From Selaginella moellendorffii (taxonomy: Eukaryota > Streptophyta > Lycopodiopsida > Selaginellales > Selaginellaceae): 64,000 bases of DNA. The stretch lies in NCBI RefSeq assembly GCF_000143415.4, contig NW_003314294.1, positions 873,453 to 937,452 of the forward strand, given 5' to 3'. Below, piece by piece: positions 1-10,274 of this stretch. The position numbers and the translations under genes were made by a program. The first letter of the stretch is position 1, and each line of letters begins with the position of its first letter. The notes under the pieces are model-generated. The model was not told the DNA's origin. It saw only the letters and a list, made by a program, of their open reading frames with translations, and did no database searches.

Positions 1-539
1 AACTCCTATAAAAAAACTCATGTTTCACATCAAATTGTACCAATAACATAAGAAAGATATATGCCTTTGTAGTTGCATTTTTATTATGAACATTCATCAA
101 ATTGGTAATGGGTATTGGCTGTAAGATAAGAAAAATATCAATAGGTAATTGAGAACGTAAAAGCTTACAATAGTTGAGGTGGTTAGGTTTTCAAACTTAG
201 AGGCCAAGTGTGAGATTTAGATATGTCATTGAAGTCAGTACTTCGTCATCTTCTCCCAATGCTTCAGCATCTGCAAACACTGAATCTAAGGAATATCAAG
301 TCATATACTCTAGCTAAGATATTATTGTGAGACACAAATCCCTAAGCCCCAAAGTAGAACTGAAAGTGTGCCGTATGACAATGATTGAAGCGGAAGTCTA
401 ACAAGTGTAACATGTTTAGACCAAAAGCTCCGACTCGAAAAGTCGAGAATGGGAATGGAACTCCAAATAAAATGCTCAATGAATAAGCACGAAGATCAAT
501 GAATGAGTCTCTAAAAAGGGATATAAGAGGGATTGATAC

Positions 540-923
540 ATGGCAAGTGTCATGACACATGGAAGTGTAAGGACTAAGTCTGAGAAGGAGTCCGAGAAGG
601 AATCTAAGATGGAGTTCAAGATAGAGTCCGAGAAGGAGGCCGAGATGGAGTCCGAGATGGAGTCTGAAATGGAGTTTAAAGAGTCTAAGATGGAGTTCGA
701 GATGGAATCCAAGAAGGAGTCTAAGATAGAGTCTAAGAAGAAGTCCGAGATGGAATCCAAAAAGGAGTCCGAGATGGAGCCCGAGATCAAGTTCGAGATG
801 GAGTTCAAGAAGGAGTGCGAGATGGAATTCGAGATGGAGCCTGAGATCAAGTCTGAGATGGAGATTGAGATTGAGACCAAGACCGAGACAAAGACTGAGT
901 CCAAGTCTGAGTCCAAATACTAA
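540..923 (+). repeat. Purine-rich GAGTCYGAGATG-type minisatellite
   Basis: Degenerate short tandem repeats of the type GAGTCCGAGATGGAGT fill this stretch. It stays open in several frames on both strands only because the unit length is near a multiple of three and the composition avoids stops. It is the inverted, diverged counterpart of the tracts at about 54090-54620 and 59888-60416. Not a gene. Confidence 0.85.
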
Positions 924-1552
924 TACAAGTTGATGGTGAAAGCCCAAAAAGATTGTCCCTTAGAGGGCTGTGAAGGGTTCCAAAAGTATAGTAAGGAAAG
1001 TGTGGGGGTTGAACTCCAGTGGAATTAATTTAACTAGAAAATGCTAGTGTGACCTAGTATGACCTAGGAAGGCTACACCTACATAGTGGGTGATGATATA
1101 ACCACTAAGGAGTCCAAGGTTAAAGTAAATATAAATAAACAAATAGGGTAGCTTGGTGAAGTGTTCAAGAGTCGACTATAACTCCTTTAAGAGATCAAAT
1201 GATCAATACTCTCAATCCAAGTATGGGTGGCACTATCTATTTGGATATTTAGTATGGCTTATCAGAACCTCACTCTAGCCATATGGCTAAGGCATCCAGA
1301 AGCAGAAGGTAGGGGTAGTACCCATGAGGCTCATATTGGGCCACAGTGTTTCAAAATGGCTAGGGCACCCAGAAATAAAAGGTGGGGGAATACCCACAAA
1401 GCTTGGGCTAGGCTATAATGTTTCAAAATGTCATTCCAAAGTCTAAGATTATAGAAAAGAAAAGGAGCAATCCTCTTGTGTAGAGACCAAGGATAAAGTC
1501 ACATAATGAGGAAGTCCCAGAGGTTAATGGAACTTAGTGGTCGAGCCTTCGG

Positions 1553-1747
1553 TGTAAGCTCTTAAATTTGGATTTCCCAGAATATCACCTAACTCAATAC
1601 TATTCAAACTTAAAAATACTCAACCTCAAATATCCCAAAACTCTTAATCGATTGGAAAAGAGGGTGCATTTTTGTTCATGGGCCCTTTCCATTTATATTT
1701 AAACCCTTATAGATTATCTCTTGAGTCATTCTTTATGGTTGCTTATA
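1553..1747 (-). repeat. TRIM LTR, left copy
   Basis: 195-bp long terminal repeat, starting TGTAAGCTCT and ending GCTTATA. It pairs with 1956-2150, and the target duplication TTCGG lies just outside. Confidence 0.82.
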
Positions 1748-1955
1748 ATTTACTATATTTCCCTACAAGTTCACACCTTCGTGAATAGAAGATAGGAATC
1801 ACAGCCCTCCTAAGAGCTCTACTCTCTTGAAACCCTACCCTTCAGGTCAAGCCCAATTAGAGGCAAATTAAACTTGCTAGATGTCAATCTCAATAAGTGG
1901 TGTGATTCCCCTAGCCAACCAATAAAGTTAGACCCAAGATATATTTAATACCAAA

Positions 1956-2150
1956 TATAAACTCCTGAGTTTTGACTTCTTTGGAGGTCACCCAATCTAA
2001 TATTATTCAAACCCAAGGATGCTTAACCCTAAATATCCCAAGACCTTTAACCAATTAGAAAAAAGGGTGCACTCTTATTTATGAGCCCTTTCCCTCTATA
2101 TTTAAACCCTTATAAACTATCTCTTAAGTTATTTTCTGTAATTGCTTATA
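1956..2150 (-). repeat. TRIM LTR, right copy
   Basis: 195-bp long terminal repeat, starting TATAAACTCC and ending GCTTATA. The primer-site remnant ATACCAAA lies immediately to its left and the target duplication TTCGG immediately to its right. Confidence 0.82.
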
Positions 2151-2618
2151 TTCGGGCTTTAACCCAATGGCAGTGTTGGTGAGCACAACCGTGGATAGAG
2201 AGGCACTTAATAAGGATTGAAGAAGGGATATTGGGGAAAGGTTTCTCCTATGTCTCTAAACATCCTAACGATGCTAATATATGGTTCTAAGATAACCACT
2301 TATGGACGGATAGCAGTCTTTAAAAGACTGGACTATGGCATGAGTGGTCTTAAATTACTAATGAGACAAAGGCAAATGGACATGATCTTAATATAACAGG
2401 CTAATATGTCAGTGGTATTTTTGGGGTGTATATCATAGAATCGGACATATGGAGCACTTAGACCAAGTGCAAAGGCTAAGTGGCATAAATGCCATTCATG
2501 GGGCTAATATATCCCTAAATTGGGAATAAAACTTATGAAGGTTGTGAGTGAGATTTCTCCAAGTGGTCAAAGATGTGGTTAAGTGATTAAAATAGAATGG
2601 AAAATTTTGTCATTTATA

Positions 2619-4780
2619 ATTGTATCCTATGTTAAAAGAAAATAATAATTAATCTCAGCAAAACTTTCATAAGAAACTATTGACAACCATTACCTCAATC
2701 ATTAATGCATCAACTGGTCTACTCCTATGAGAAACAAGAGTATTTTAATGAGGATTTTAAACTAGGATTTATTCATTTTTCCAAGTGATAAATTCTATCA
2801 AACATTTGAAGTAAAGCATCGCTCTTTCCAAGGGGTGGAAGCTTGTGAAACGCTACATCAAAGGTAAGCTCTTTCCAATTTTTTCTTCTAGGTCAAGCTT
2901 ACTTCTAAAAACTAAAAATTTCCATCATGAAATATGGGCCTTCTATTGGACAATTTATGTACTATCTAGATCATGTATTTAAAAAAATTTGAACCCCTTC
3001 TTTATGTACAATTTGACTGTTCATTGTATAAAATTTTAATTAAATCAAAGCTCTCAAGAATGTACCTGAATATTCTAGGATATTTTATGATCTTTACATT
3101 TAGATTAATATTAATTATAAACATGTCTATAATTTATAAACTTTTATAAACACCAAGTAAATTTGGTCTATTACATTTAGGCTCTTTTCCTAAAATGAGT
3201 TAGTTTTGCATTATTTTATGGCAATACCTTTATGCTATAGATTTCATTATTCACCCTACCATGTAGACCCCTACAAGTAATCTTGGTGAACCATGGATGT
3301 AAGATAATGATGTTTAGCTATTAGGTGCTAGCTTTGACCATGTGGTCAACATGAGTCAAAGGTAAGCACATTAGAGGTTTATAGTGGTAATAACAAAGTT
3401 TTTCATGGGCATGGTAAGGAACCTCAAAAAGAACTGTAGTAGCTTAGGCAATTATCTTTGTTGTTTAATACTCTGTCATAATATTAGTATCATTGTGATA
3501 GCTGACTAATGAACATTGGAATCTTAAAGTTGATGGTGGTGCCAACAAGTGCTGATGGAGGTTGTGAGGTTTGGACTATCAACAATATCATTTATGAGCT
3601 GTGAGCCCTTAATAAAAATTAATAAGAGATATCTGATTGTTAAGTATGATGTTTGAGTATGTTGAGGCATTCAATGATAGTGCTCCAAGAAAAGTAGATT
3701 AACTCAAGATTTTAAACATTTCTAGTGATAATGGAGTGATGAGTGTTTGGCATGGTTAGCCAATGTGAAGAAGTCTTTAGCTATTAAAGAAACTTTAGTG
3801 GTTATTCTAATGGTTTTGCATGATATATATCTTCAATGGTGGAATTAGCTTGATAAGTTTTATGTTGTAGATAAAAAACCACTAGTGTCTACAATAGATG
3901 AGTTCAAGGCTTTTTTTTTTTGGTTTATGTTTAGCCTCTCACTATACATGGAGAATGCTTGCACAAAACTTTAAAACTTCTAATGATTGACACTTGGGGA
4001 CTACATTAAAAAGTTGAATTGCTTGATTAGTTATGTTCTAATCAAATATCTAAATTAAAACAAATCCTACTTCATTAATGGCCTTCAAAATGAGAGTATG
4101 AAGTAACATTTACATCATTTCATCATATAAATAGAAGAGCTCTTTGATATCACTTAAAAATGACTTATATGCTTGTTAACTCAACTATGTGTTGAGTAAA
4201 GCATAAGCTAATAACACTTATATATCAATTTTATGTTGGAGGGTTTGTTCCATGGCAGTCTAATATGGATTTTATTGGACAATGAGAGTAATAACAATTT
4301 CTTTTCCTTTTTTTTTATAAAGTTTGTTGAGGAGAACAACCTGGTGACATAAGGAGTTCTTTTTACATAATAAAAGGTGTAGCTACCTTTAAATATTATT
4401 TTAGTGCTTGTATAGATAGTTAAAAATATTGGTTGATAATATCATACTTGTGGAGACTTTTTATCTTACAAAATCTATTGTATGGATTATATTTTATGAT
4501 TGATGGAGATAAAATAAAGCATTAAGCATGTTTCATTAAAATATGGTAGTGTTAAGGATGTGTGGTGTAAAAAGGAAGTTCAATTGTTATGATTTTTATT
4601 ACATTCCAATTGCTTTATCTTTGAAATGGGTTTATTATAATGGAAAGGCAATTTTAAGTTATTTATTGTTTATTCATGACTTAAAGACCAAGACACATAT
4701 GAAAGGAGGCAATAATGTGGGATGTGCTTGAGGAGTTTGTTAATGTTTTTCCATCTAAACTTTCTCAAGGGTTACTTCTA
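2619..4780. other. AT-rich intergenic DNA, no gene recognised
   Basis: Strongly AT-rich sequence with stops in all frames. The longest open stretch (4543-4731) shows no recognisable domain. It is probably decayed retroelement sequence leading into the reverse-transcriptase relic on its right, but I cannot show this base by base. Confidence 0.5.
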
Positions 4781-5212
4781 ATCCAAGGTATAGAGTATAA
4801 TATTATGCTAACAATGACAATTTATTAGCAAACTAAGCTATGTGAAGGAATAAGAAATTTAATGACAAAAGAAGTTACTTGATTTTAGATTTAATCAACC
4901 TATGGCACACCAGTCTTGCTTGTGAAAAAGAATGATAACTCAATTAATATTGATGTGTATTGATTATCATGCATTAAACAAGAAAATGATAAAGGATAAA
5001 TTGAGCAGTGGATATTATTAGATTGCAATATATGATTTATTTATGGTATTCAACACAAGTTTCAAATATTTTGAATTACAATTATGCTATTTAGATTGAC
5101 AATTACACCAACAATGTTTACTCGGTTGGTGAGTGTTACTTATACAAGTTTATAGAGATTCTTTTTGATGATATTTTTGTTTTTAGAAAGAATATAGAAA
5201 AACATCCAAATG
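4780..5212 (+). pseudogene. Ty3/gypsy reverse-transcriptase relic
   Basis: Reading across frameshifts, the conserved order of Ty3/gypsy reverse transcriptase is visible: GTPVLLVKK near 4900, CIDYHALNKKMIKDK near 4955-5000, a TPTMFTRLV stretch near 5105-5130 (the usual NAPxxFxRLM block), and the catalytic-box remnant DDIFVFRKNIEKH near 5165-5205. Several stops and frameshifts separate these pieces. The relic ends abruptly at about 5212, where GC-rich PPR sequence on the other strand begins, so the element or its flank broke that PPR gene. Confidence 0.7.
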
Positions 5213-5455
5213 TTTGTCTTGCCTCCAGCAGATACCCAGTCGAGGCAAATGTACGAATCAAGATGTTCCATGAGAAGGCGTTGGGCTGATCACTCGATCG
5301 GAAGACCGTGCGCTCACACTTTCCATACATCTGGATCATCAGATTCGCGAGATAGACTCTCCTTCAATGCTCGCTCTTGAAGATCCTGGCATCGGCGAGA
5401 TCGCGAGTATAGCCACAGCGCCGCAAGCGCACTGCGAACTCCTCCATGAATTGAT
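5210..5455 (-). pseudogene. 5' fragment of a PPR gene, cut by retroelement DNA
   Basis: The minus strand encodes the usual start of a Selaginella-type PPR protein: a LRRCGYTRDLADAR-like helix, an in-frame TGA near 5370, then LANLMIQMYGKCE and PNAFSWNILIRTFASTG. Homology stops at about 5210, where AT-rich gypsy sequence begins. The LMIQMYGKC and FSWN blocks match those of the intact PPR genes nearby. It is therefore the N-terminal end of a dead PLS-type PPR gene with a premature stop and lost 3' part, distinct from the intact gene just to its right. Confidence 0.75.
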
Positions 5456-5521
5456 CATCACGTGGGAGCTCTCGAGAGGCAGAGATCATGGTATCAAAGA
5501 TTTCCTCTCAAGCATTCTTCT

Positions 5522-7120
5522 CTAGATCTTTTTGCCAAGCAAGCTCCCCAGCAAGAGATAGGGCGATGCCGATCCGTCCATCCCCAGCACCGATCGCACC
5601 ACTCTAGATCCCCTCTGGACATCGCAATCGATCCGGCACGCCGCGAGCAGCGAACCCAACGAGATTTCGTCCACTGCCACTGGCATCGCCTCGATCAGCC
5701 ACTCGGCATCGCCCAATCGCCCGGATCGGCACAGCATGTCCACGACGCAGCTGTAGTGCTCCCTCGTCGCCTGCACGCCGTGATCCACCACCATCGATTC
5801 GAAGAGCGCGCAGCACTGCTCCACGAATCCGGCATGGCTGCACGCCGCCAGGATGCTCGTGAAGGTGATCTGGTCTGGCGTCTCTCCCGCCAGCATCATC
5901 GATTGGAAGAACGCGATTGCGGCGGCGCAGTGGCCACTGTGGGCGTTGGCCGCGATGATCGTGCTCCACGCCAGAACGTCCTTGCGAGGGATGCGATGGA
6001 AGGCGCGATTCGCGAGCTCCAATTGGGCATTTTGGGCATAGCCGCTGATCATCGCGCTCCAGGAGACGCTGTTGATAGCTGGGGAGGAATCAAAGATCTC
6101 TTGCGCCGCGAGCGATTCCCCGCCAGCGAAGAACGCAGCGATCATGGCGTTTGTGGAGACCACGTCGTGCTCGGGCATGGAATCAAAAGCATCTTTCGCG
6201 CGAGAGAGATCCCCATTCTGGGCATATACCGTCAGAGCAGTGTTCCACGCGTAGAGATTCCTGTGCGGCATCTTCTCGAAGACGGAATATGCTTCTTCCG
6301 GGCGGAGATTCTGGGAGTAGGCCACTATCATAGCCGTCCATGTGATAACGTTCCTCTCAACTGAGCCGTCAAACAGCCTCTGGGCGGAGTCAAGACCCCC
6401 ATCTTGGGCATTTACGACAATCATGGCCGTCCACGTCACGACATTCCAGCAAGGAATGCGCTGGAATATCTCCTGGAGCATTCCGGAATGGCCATGATCA
6501 GCGTACATCTGGAACATGGCATTCCAGGACGCAATGTCCCGTCCAATTCCCGCCATTCGATCAAACGTCGATTTTGCGAGCTCAAGGTGCCCTTTGTGGG
6601 CATATGCTTGGAACAAAGTAGTCCACGTCACAACGTTGGACGCAGGCGTATTCTCACAAAGTAGCTTTGCCTGGTCTATTACTCCGTGTGTAGTATATGC
6701 TGTGACCATGCTACTCCATGTAAATCCATTTGTCTGTGGCATCTTATCGAAGATTCTTCTTGCGTCTTCTAGATGCCCTTTCTTGGCATAGGCCGATAGC
6801 ATCGCCGTGTACGTCACTACGTTCTTCCCATCCATTCTCTCGAAAGTCTTCTTCGCCTCGATCAATCGCCCATTTTGTGCAAACGTGAGAAGCATCGAGT
6901 TCCAGGAAAAGTCGTTTGGATCGCGGAGGGACGCGAAGATTTTCTCGGATTCCTCGACGCTGCCGCATTTGCCATACATCCTGATGAGGAGATTGGAGAG
7001 AATGAGGGCTTTGTGATGCTCGCTCGCGAGGATTTCCTGGTGCAATCTCCTGCCCAGCGACAGATCTTGGAAGTCGATGCAGTGGCGGAGCGCTTGGATG
7101 AAGGATTGCAGGGATTTCAT
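5522..7120 (-). CDS. PLS-class PPR protein (E-type end, no DYW)
   Basis: Single-exon gene for a 532-residue pentatricopeptide-repeat protein. PPR proteins bind organellar RNA with one repeat per base; PLS-class members usually specify C-to-U editing sites or processing of plastid or mitochondrial transcripts. The start at 7120 gives MKSLQSFIQALRHC followed by LSLGRRLHQ and LLIRMYGKCG. About fourteen repeats follow, most with the (S/T)W(N/T)(A/T)M signature and FDxMP loops. The long final repeat has SILAACSHAGF, followed by an E1-like stretch (LGSLLAACRIDCDVQRG) and a short end after SPYLLLGSLL. No DYW deaminase domain is present, so any editing role would need a separate deaminase. The N-terminus has a near-copy at 10150-10233. 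The organelle target was not assessed. Confidence 0.9.
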   Translation of the reverse strand: MKSLQSFIQALRHCIDFQDLSLGRRLHQEILASEHHKALILSNLLIRMYGKCGSVEESEKIFASLRDPNDFSWNSMLLTFAQNGRLIEAKKTFERMDGKNVVTYTAMLSAYAKKGHLEDARRIFDKMPQTNGFTWSSMVTAYTTHGVIDQAKLLCENTPASNVVTWTTLFQAYAHKGHLELAKSTFDRMAGIGRDIASWNAMFQMYADHGHSGMLQEIFQRIPCWNVVTWTAMIVVNAQDGGLDSAQRLFDGSVERNVITWTAMIVAYSQNLRPEEAYSVFEKMPHRNLYAWNTALTVYAQNGDLSRAKDAFDSMPEHDVVSTNAMIAAFFAGGESLAAQEIFDSSPAINSVSWSAMISGYAQNAQLELANRAFHRIPRKDVLAWSTIIAANAHSGHCAAAIAFFQSMMLAGETPDQITFTSILAACSHAGFVEQCCALFESMVVDHGVQATREHYSCVVDMLCRSGRLGDAEWLIEAMPVAVDEISLGSLLAACRIDCDVQRGSRVVRSVLGMDGSASPYLLLGSLLGKKI

Positions 7121-7251
7121 CCATGATCATGCGCAGGACCTCTCCGCAAGCTTCAGCTTAACTAACCCATGTTGTCAAAATAACTCCTATAAAAATTGTG
7201 TATTTGTTTTATCTCATATCTATCACTCTTCTTTGGCTGACAGAGCATTGA

Positions 7252-8510
7252 TCAGTAATGCCATGTTCTTGTACTCCTTAGAACTTGGATTGGCCATTCC
7301 AAAATCTTCCTTTTGCCATCTTCTTGGAGACAGCGAGCACCCTGGAATCGACTCAGGTCCCAAAAGGACTCTTCAAACGATTGAACGTGCAGCATGTAAG
7401 CAGGAGTTCCAACGCTCAAAGCACTCGTCAGCTGACTTGTGCTCATGGCTCGGTTCATAAGGTCCAGTGCCGCCAATGGCGATGCAACGTGCTCTTCGGC
7501 ATCAGAAAACCCGCGCTTGAGCGACGCGATCTTCATGGGGGTATATTGCAGCAGTACAATGTGCAACTCCCTCCCGCTCATCCAGATCACCACGCCATCT
7601 ACACCTGGAAAGCAAAGGTCCTGGCCGAAACTTGAAAGGCTTGTAGCAGTACCTTGAATCCCCCTTCAACTGCTGCAGGAGTCACTTGATGCTTCTCTGT
7701 GGGATGTCAAAGTTTCGAAGCTGATACGTCCTCCTCGAATGCAGAGGAGGACCAGCCCCTTCTTCGCAGAGTGTCATCACAGAGGTGGCCCAGTGGATCA
7801 CTTTCCCGTCCGTAAGCAGCTGGCGTGCATATGCCGTCCACGCTCCGTCGGGATGAGGCTTGACAATAGCCCACGGCTCTCAGGAAGATCAACTTGATGT
7901 AAGTGGAGCAGTAGCGCCCCCTTTGAGCGTTGAGAACGTAAGTGGGATCTAGGTGTGCCATGAGCTCGTCGGTGGAGCAGCAGTGGTAGTCTTCTCCTCG
8001 CAGGACTAACTCGTCTGCCTTTCTTACAGCTGCCTTCACCTCGCAATGCCTAGAAAACGTCATGATCACGGCCTCCCAGTACTCGTCTGCTTCCTCCAGT
8101 ACCGAGGCATCCCTGGCGCAGCAGGGATGCAGCAACACGTTTCTGCTCCGAAACGTTGCTTTGCTGCACTTTTGATTCAAGGTCGTAGTTGCACGATTGG
8201 CATAGTGCATCGAGGAAAAGTGGCACAAATCCAGTGCAGAAGTAGATGCTTGAACGACGAGCAGGAATTTTCCCGAGTACCGGCATACATGGAGTACTCG
8301 TCCCGCATGCAGCAAAAAGAGCAAAACCATGAGGACTGGAGCAAAGAAAGAGTACACAACTGACTCTCCCGTAAGTAAACACGGCAGGCTCTGGAGTGCA
8401 CTACCAACTTTACCCAGGTATGGCAGGGTACTTGTTTGAATCGAACAGATCGTCTTCTTCCATGCGGCGGCTATCGCTTTATGTAGGGTAAGAACATGAC
8501 CCTGGAACAC
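7252..8510 (-). CDS. Uncharacterised open reading frames
   Basis: Two minus-strand open stretches, 7707-8510 (267 aa) and 7252-7593 (113 aa), share codon-like composition and could be exons of one gene. The first has a hydrophobic N-terminal third (VLMVLLFLLHAG) followed by a polar, Cys-rich part with LEEADEYWEAVIMTFSRHC and STYIKLIFLRAVGYC. The second contains EEHVASPLAALDLMNRAM. I recognise no family and found no convincing intron joining them in frame. Overlapping frames on both strands are also open, so strand and boundaries are uncertain. It lies between a PPR gene and a small membrane-protein gene. Confidence 0.35.
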
Positions 8511-8653
8511 GAAGCAGTAACTTCTACTTCGTAATCTCGGTCGGTTCTCGTCTCCCAGATTGACAACAAGCGGAGGCCAAATTTAAATCTAAGCCGTTCG
8601 TTTACTACTTAGGGTTTGCAAAAGCTGGAGCATCGACGAAAGCATCGAGGACG

Positions 8654-9011
8654 ATGCCAAGGGAAGAGCTTGAGCCACTGCATGTTCTTGGTGCTCTACT
8701 GGTTTTGATGGTCATCTTTGGAGTAGTCTTTGGTGGGATGGGTATGATGGCCATTGCTTTGGTGACGACTGTGATCATCCCCTGCTGGATGTGGAGAGAG
8801 TTCAAGGTTGGGCCATTCCATGTCAAAGCCCTCGGCTTTGCAGGTACTCTCTCCTTTTTTACTTCACATTTCTAGAAAAACTTCGACAGAGCAAACTCGA
8901 AGAAACAAGCCCCCAAAGGAACGCAGGAACCGTCGTCCAGATCCAGAGCAGTGCTCATGTTGCTACTTTGACACTGCGAACTGTAGGTACCATTCTAGAT
9001 TCGTCAACTAG
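8654..9011 (+). CDS. Small membrane protein, two exons
   Basis: Exon 1 (8654-8843) starts MPREELEPLHVLG and encodes a long hydrophobic segment (ALLVLMVIFGVVFGGMGMMA) continuing to IPCWMWREF, likely one or two membrane passes. A GTACTC donor follows. With an acceptor at 8889 (46-nt intron), the reading continues into a basic stretch PPKERRNRRPDPEQ and a Cys-rich tail CSCCYFDTANCRYHSRFVN, stopping at 9011: about 102 residues. An acceptor at 8875 would instead give a longer, less protein-like tail ending at 9099. I prefer the first because the basic and Cys-rich end looks like real protein. Function unknown. Confidence 0.5.
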
Positions 9012-9359
9012 AAATTCTCGTGAAGCTCAGAGATCTGCTGCAAATCAACCGTTCAATTCTAGCTCCATTCTGGGTTCCTTGGCAAGCCTACTAGTTTGAC
9101 GACTGGACATGGGAGAAAGGAACTTCAACTTCCCTCTATGTCACAGTTTGTATGAGCATCGAGTCTTCTCTTCCAGGACCAAAGGAGGACTTAGCTCCTC
9201 GGTGCTGTTCGCGTTTTTTGGTTGCGACTCCAAATAAAAAAGGCTCAACGCCGATATGAAAGCGAAGAACGCAAAGGTATGAAGCGATGAAAACGTTTCG
9301 CAGATCTTTTCTTCTCCTTACCACTGATGCAATATATCAGAAGAGATCGAGACTGGTGT

Positions 9360-9611
9360 TTAACGCGACTTGTAGAAGGCGCGCTGGCAAGAGGATGGCG
9401 GCTGTGCGTGACGCGCTCGATCCGGCCACGGAAAGTCCTCCCAGGCAAGGCTCGACGCCGTCGCCTTCCTTTCGCGTTCTCGGGCACGTATCCAGCCTCC
9501 TGGCTGCGCCAGGATTCGTTCCTTGGCGAGCAGTAGCACTGGCATCCGAATTCCAGAAGCGCTTATGCAGTCTCCGCGAGGAGTGCGTGGAGAGCAGGCA
9601 CAGGTTTCCAT
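9360..9611 (-). CDS. Small ORF behind a TATA box, function unknown
   Basis: An 83-residue minus-strand ORF starts METCACSPRTPRGDC and ends QRAFYKSR. A clean TATATAAG lies 56 bp upstream (9667-9674), a normal spacing for a short leader, and favours this strand over the overlapping plus-strand ORF 9287-9715. The product is Arg-rich and shows no domain I know. It may be a lineage-specific gene or chance. Confidence 0.35.
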   Translation of the reverse strand: METCACSPRTPRGDCISASGIRMPVLLLAKERILAQPGGWIRARERERKATASSLAWEDFPWPDRARHAQPPSSCQRAFYKSR

Positions 9612-9666
9612 CTGGAAGTCGGATCACAATACCGAGACTAAATGATGGTACAGGGAAAAGCTCACC

Positions 9667-9674
9667 TTATATAC
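9667..9674 (-). promoter_or_regulatory. TATA box
   Basis: TATATAAG on the minus strand, 56 bp before the ATG at 9611, flanked by GC-richer sequence. Assignment to that small ORF is inferred from position only. Confidence 0.45.
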
Positions 9675-9915
9675 CGCTGACCACGTCAACTTGGTCAAAG
9701 TTCTTCGCTAGCTAATGAGTCTTTGATAAAATGCTCCCTACATTTCTTGAGGATTCTTTGACATATCGATCATAGACATCGCTTACATTCGGAGTTCTTC
9801 TCTTTTGGGACCAATTACCTGACACAAATGACGTTTGGAGATAGCCACTTTTTGGAGTCGGCCAGCTTATCGGCATTGCGACCGAGCAAGGGAGAAAAGC
9901 AAGGAATGGTTTGAT

Positions 9916-9916
9916 A

Positions 9917-9950
<34 letters not shown>
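9916..9950. repeat. (TG)n(AG)n microsatellite
   Basis: A run of TG dinucleotides passes straight into AG dinucleotides. ORFs with LSLSLTHTHT on the opposite strand are products of this repeat, not proteins. Confidence 0.9.
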
Positions 9951-10149
9951 CGGGTAGACCGAGACGATGGAATTCCACGAGACTGTGGATTTGTGTGGCA
10001 TTGATGATCGCTGGCAGCTCCCATACATGTGGATGAGCGTGTTCGCGATCTTCGTCTCGGATCGTTCGCTCCTTTTTAAGGTTCCCGCGAAAGGCTTACA
10101 TGTACAAGTAAGAACCCTAAAATCGTGGAAAGATGTGATGCTTGCTTAC

Positions 10150-10233
10150 TTGGTGCAATCTCCTTCCCAGCGACAGATCTTGGAGGTCAATGCAGTGTCG
10201 GAGGTTTTGTGTGAAGTATTGTAGGGATTTCAT
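10150..10233 (-). pseudogene. Duplicated N-terminal piece of a PPR gene
   Basis: 28 codons, MKSLQYFTQNLRHCIDLQ to RRLHQ, closely match the first 28 residues of the PPR at 5522-7120. The piece ends exactly at a GTAAGC that could act as a splice donor (10149-10144), but no continuing PPR exon is seen downstream on that strand. It sits just before the start of the plus-strand PPR gene. Most likely a leftover of partial duplication; an upstream exon spliced elsewhere is a weaker option. Confidence 0.6.
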
Positions 10234-10274
10234 GCTCCAGGAATGCCGTTGGGAGCCAAATCTCCTCTTTGGGA

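Larger units (their letters stand above)
1553..2150 (-). mobile_element. Complete TRIM (miniature LTR retrotransposon)
   Basis: Two direct repeats of exactly 195 bp (1553-1747 and 1956-2150) flank a 208-bp internal segment. The element is bordered by a 5-bp target duplication TTCGG at 1548-1552 and 2151-2155. The right-hand repeat is preceded by ATACCAAA (1948-1955), the reverse complement of a primer-binding site starting TTTGGTAT, so the element reads on the minus strand. The LTRs are diverged (the first starts TGTAAGCTCT, the second TATAAACTCC; both end GCTTATA), so it is an old insertion. It interrupts the repeat copy 1-2618 at a place that is continuous in the 53-kb copy. No coding sequence; it would have depended on proteins of other elements. 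Confidence 0.85.
1..2618 (+). mobile_element. Decayed inverted copy of the 5.8-kb retroelement repeat
   Basis: This stretch is a diverged reverse-complement relative of the repeat at 53097-64000. The match includes the purine-rich tract (540-923), the segment around 1270-1420 (matching about 53680-53800 reversed), 2160-2330 (matching 53400-53560 reversed) and the terminus at 2611-2618, which reads as the reverse complement of the terminus at 53097. It runs off the left edge. Most differences look like C-to-T or G-to-A changes, as expected for long-methylated DNA. A TRIM element (1553-2150) interrupts it. No coding capacity is visible. The terminal position rests on the shared end motif TATAAATGAC; beyond 2618 the similarity stops. 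Confidence 0.8.

Noticed and set aside
5462-6364. 300-aa plus-strand ORF opposite the PPR gene
   Set aside because: It is antisense to a well-supported PPR gene and has no repeats or domain of its own. PPR codon use leaves long open antisense frames; the same applies to the ORFs opposite the other PPR genes.
9287-9715. 142-aa plus-strand ORF
   Set aside because: No promoter, intron or domain evidence. The overlapping minus-strand ORF has a well-placed TATA box, so I listed that one instead, with low confidence.
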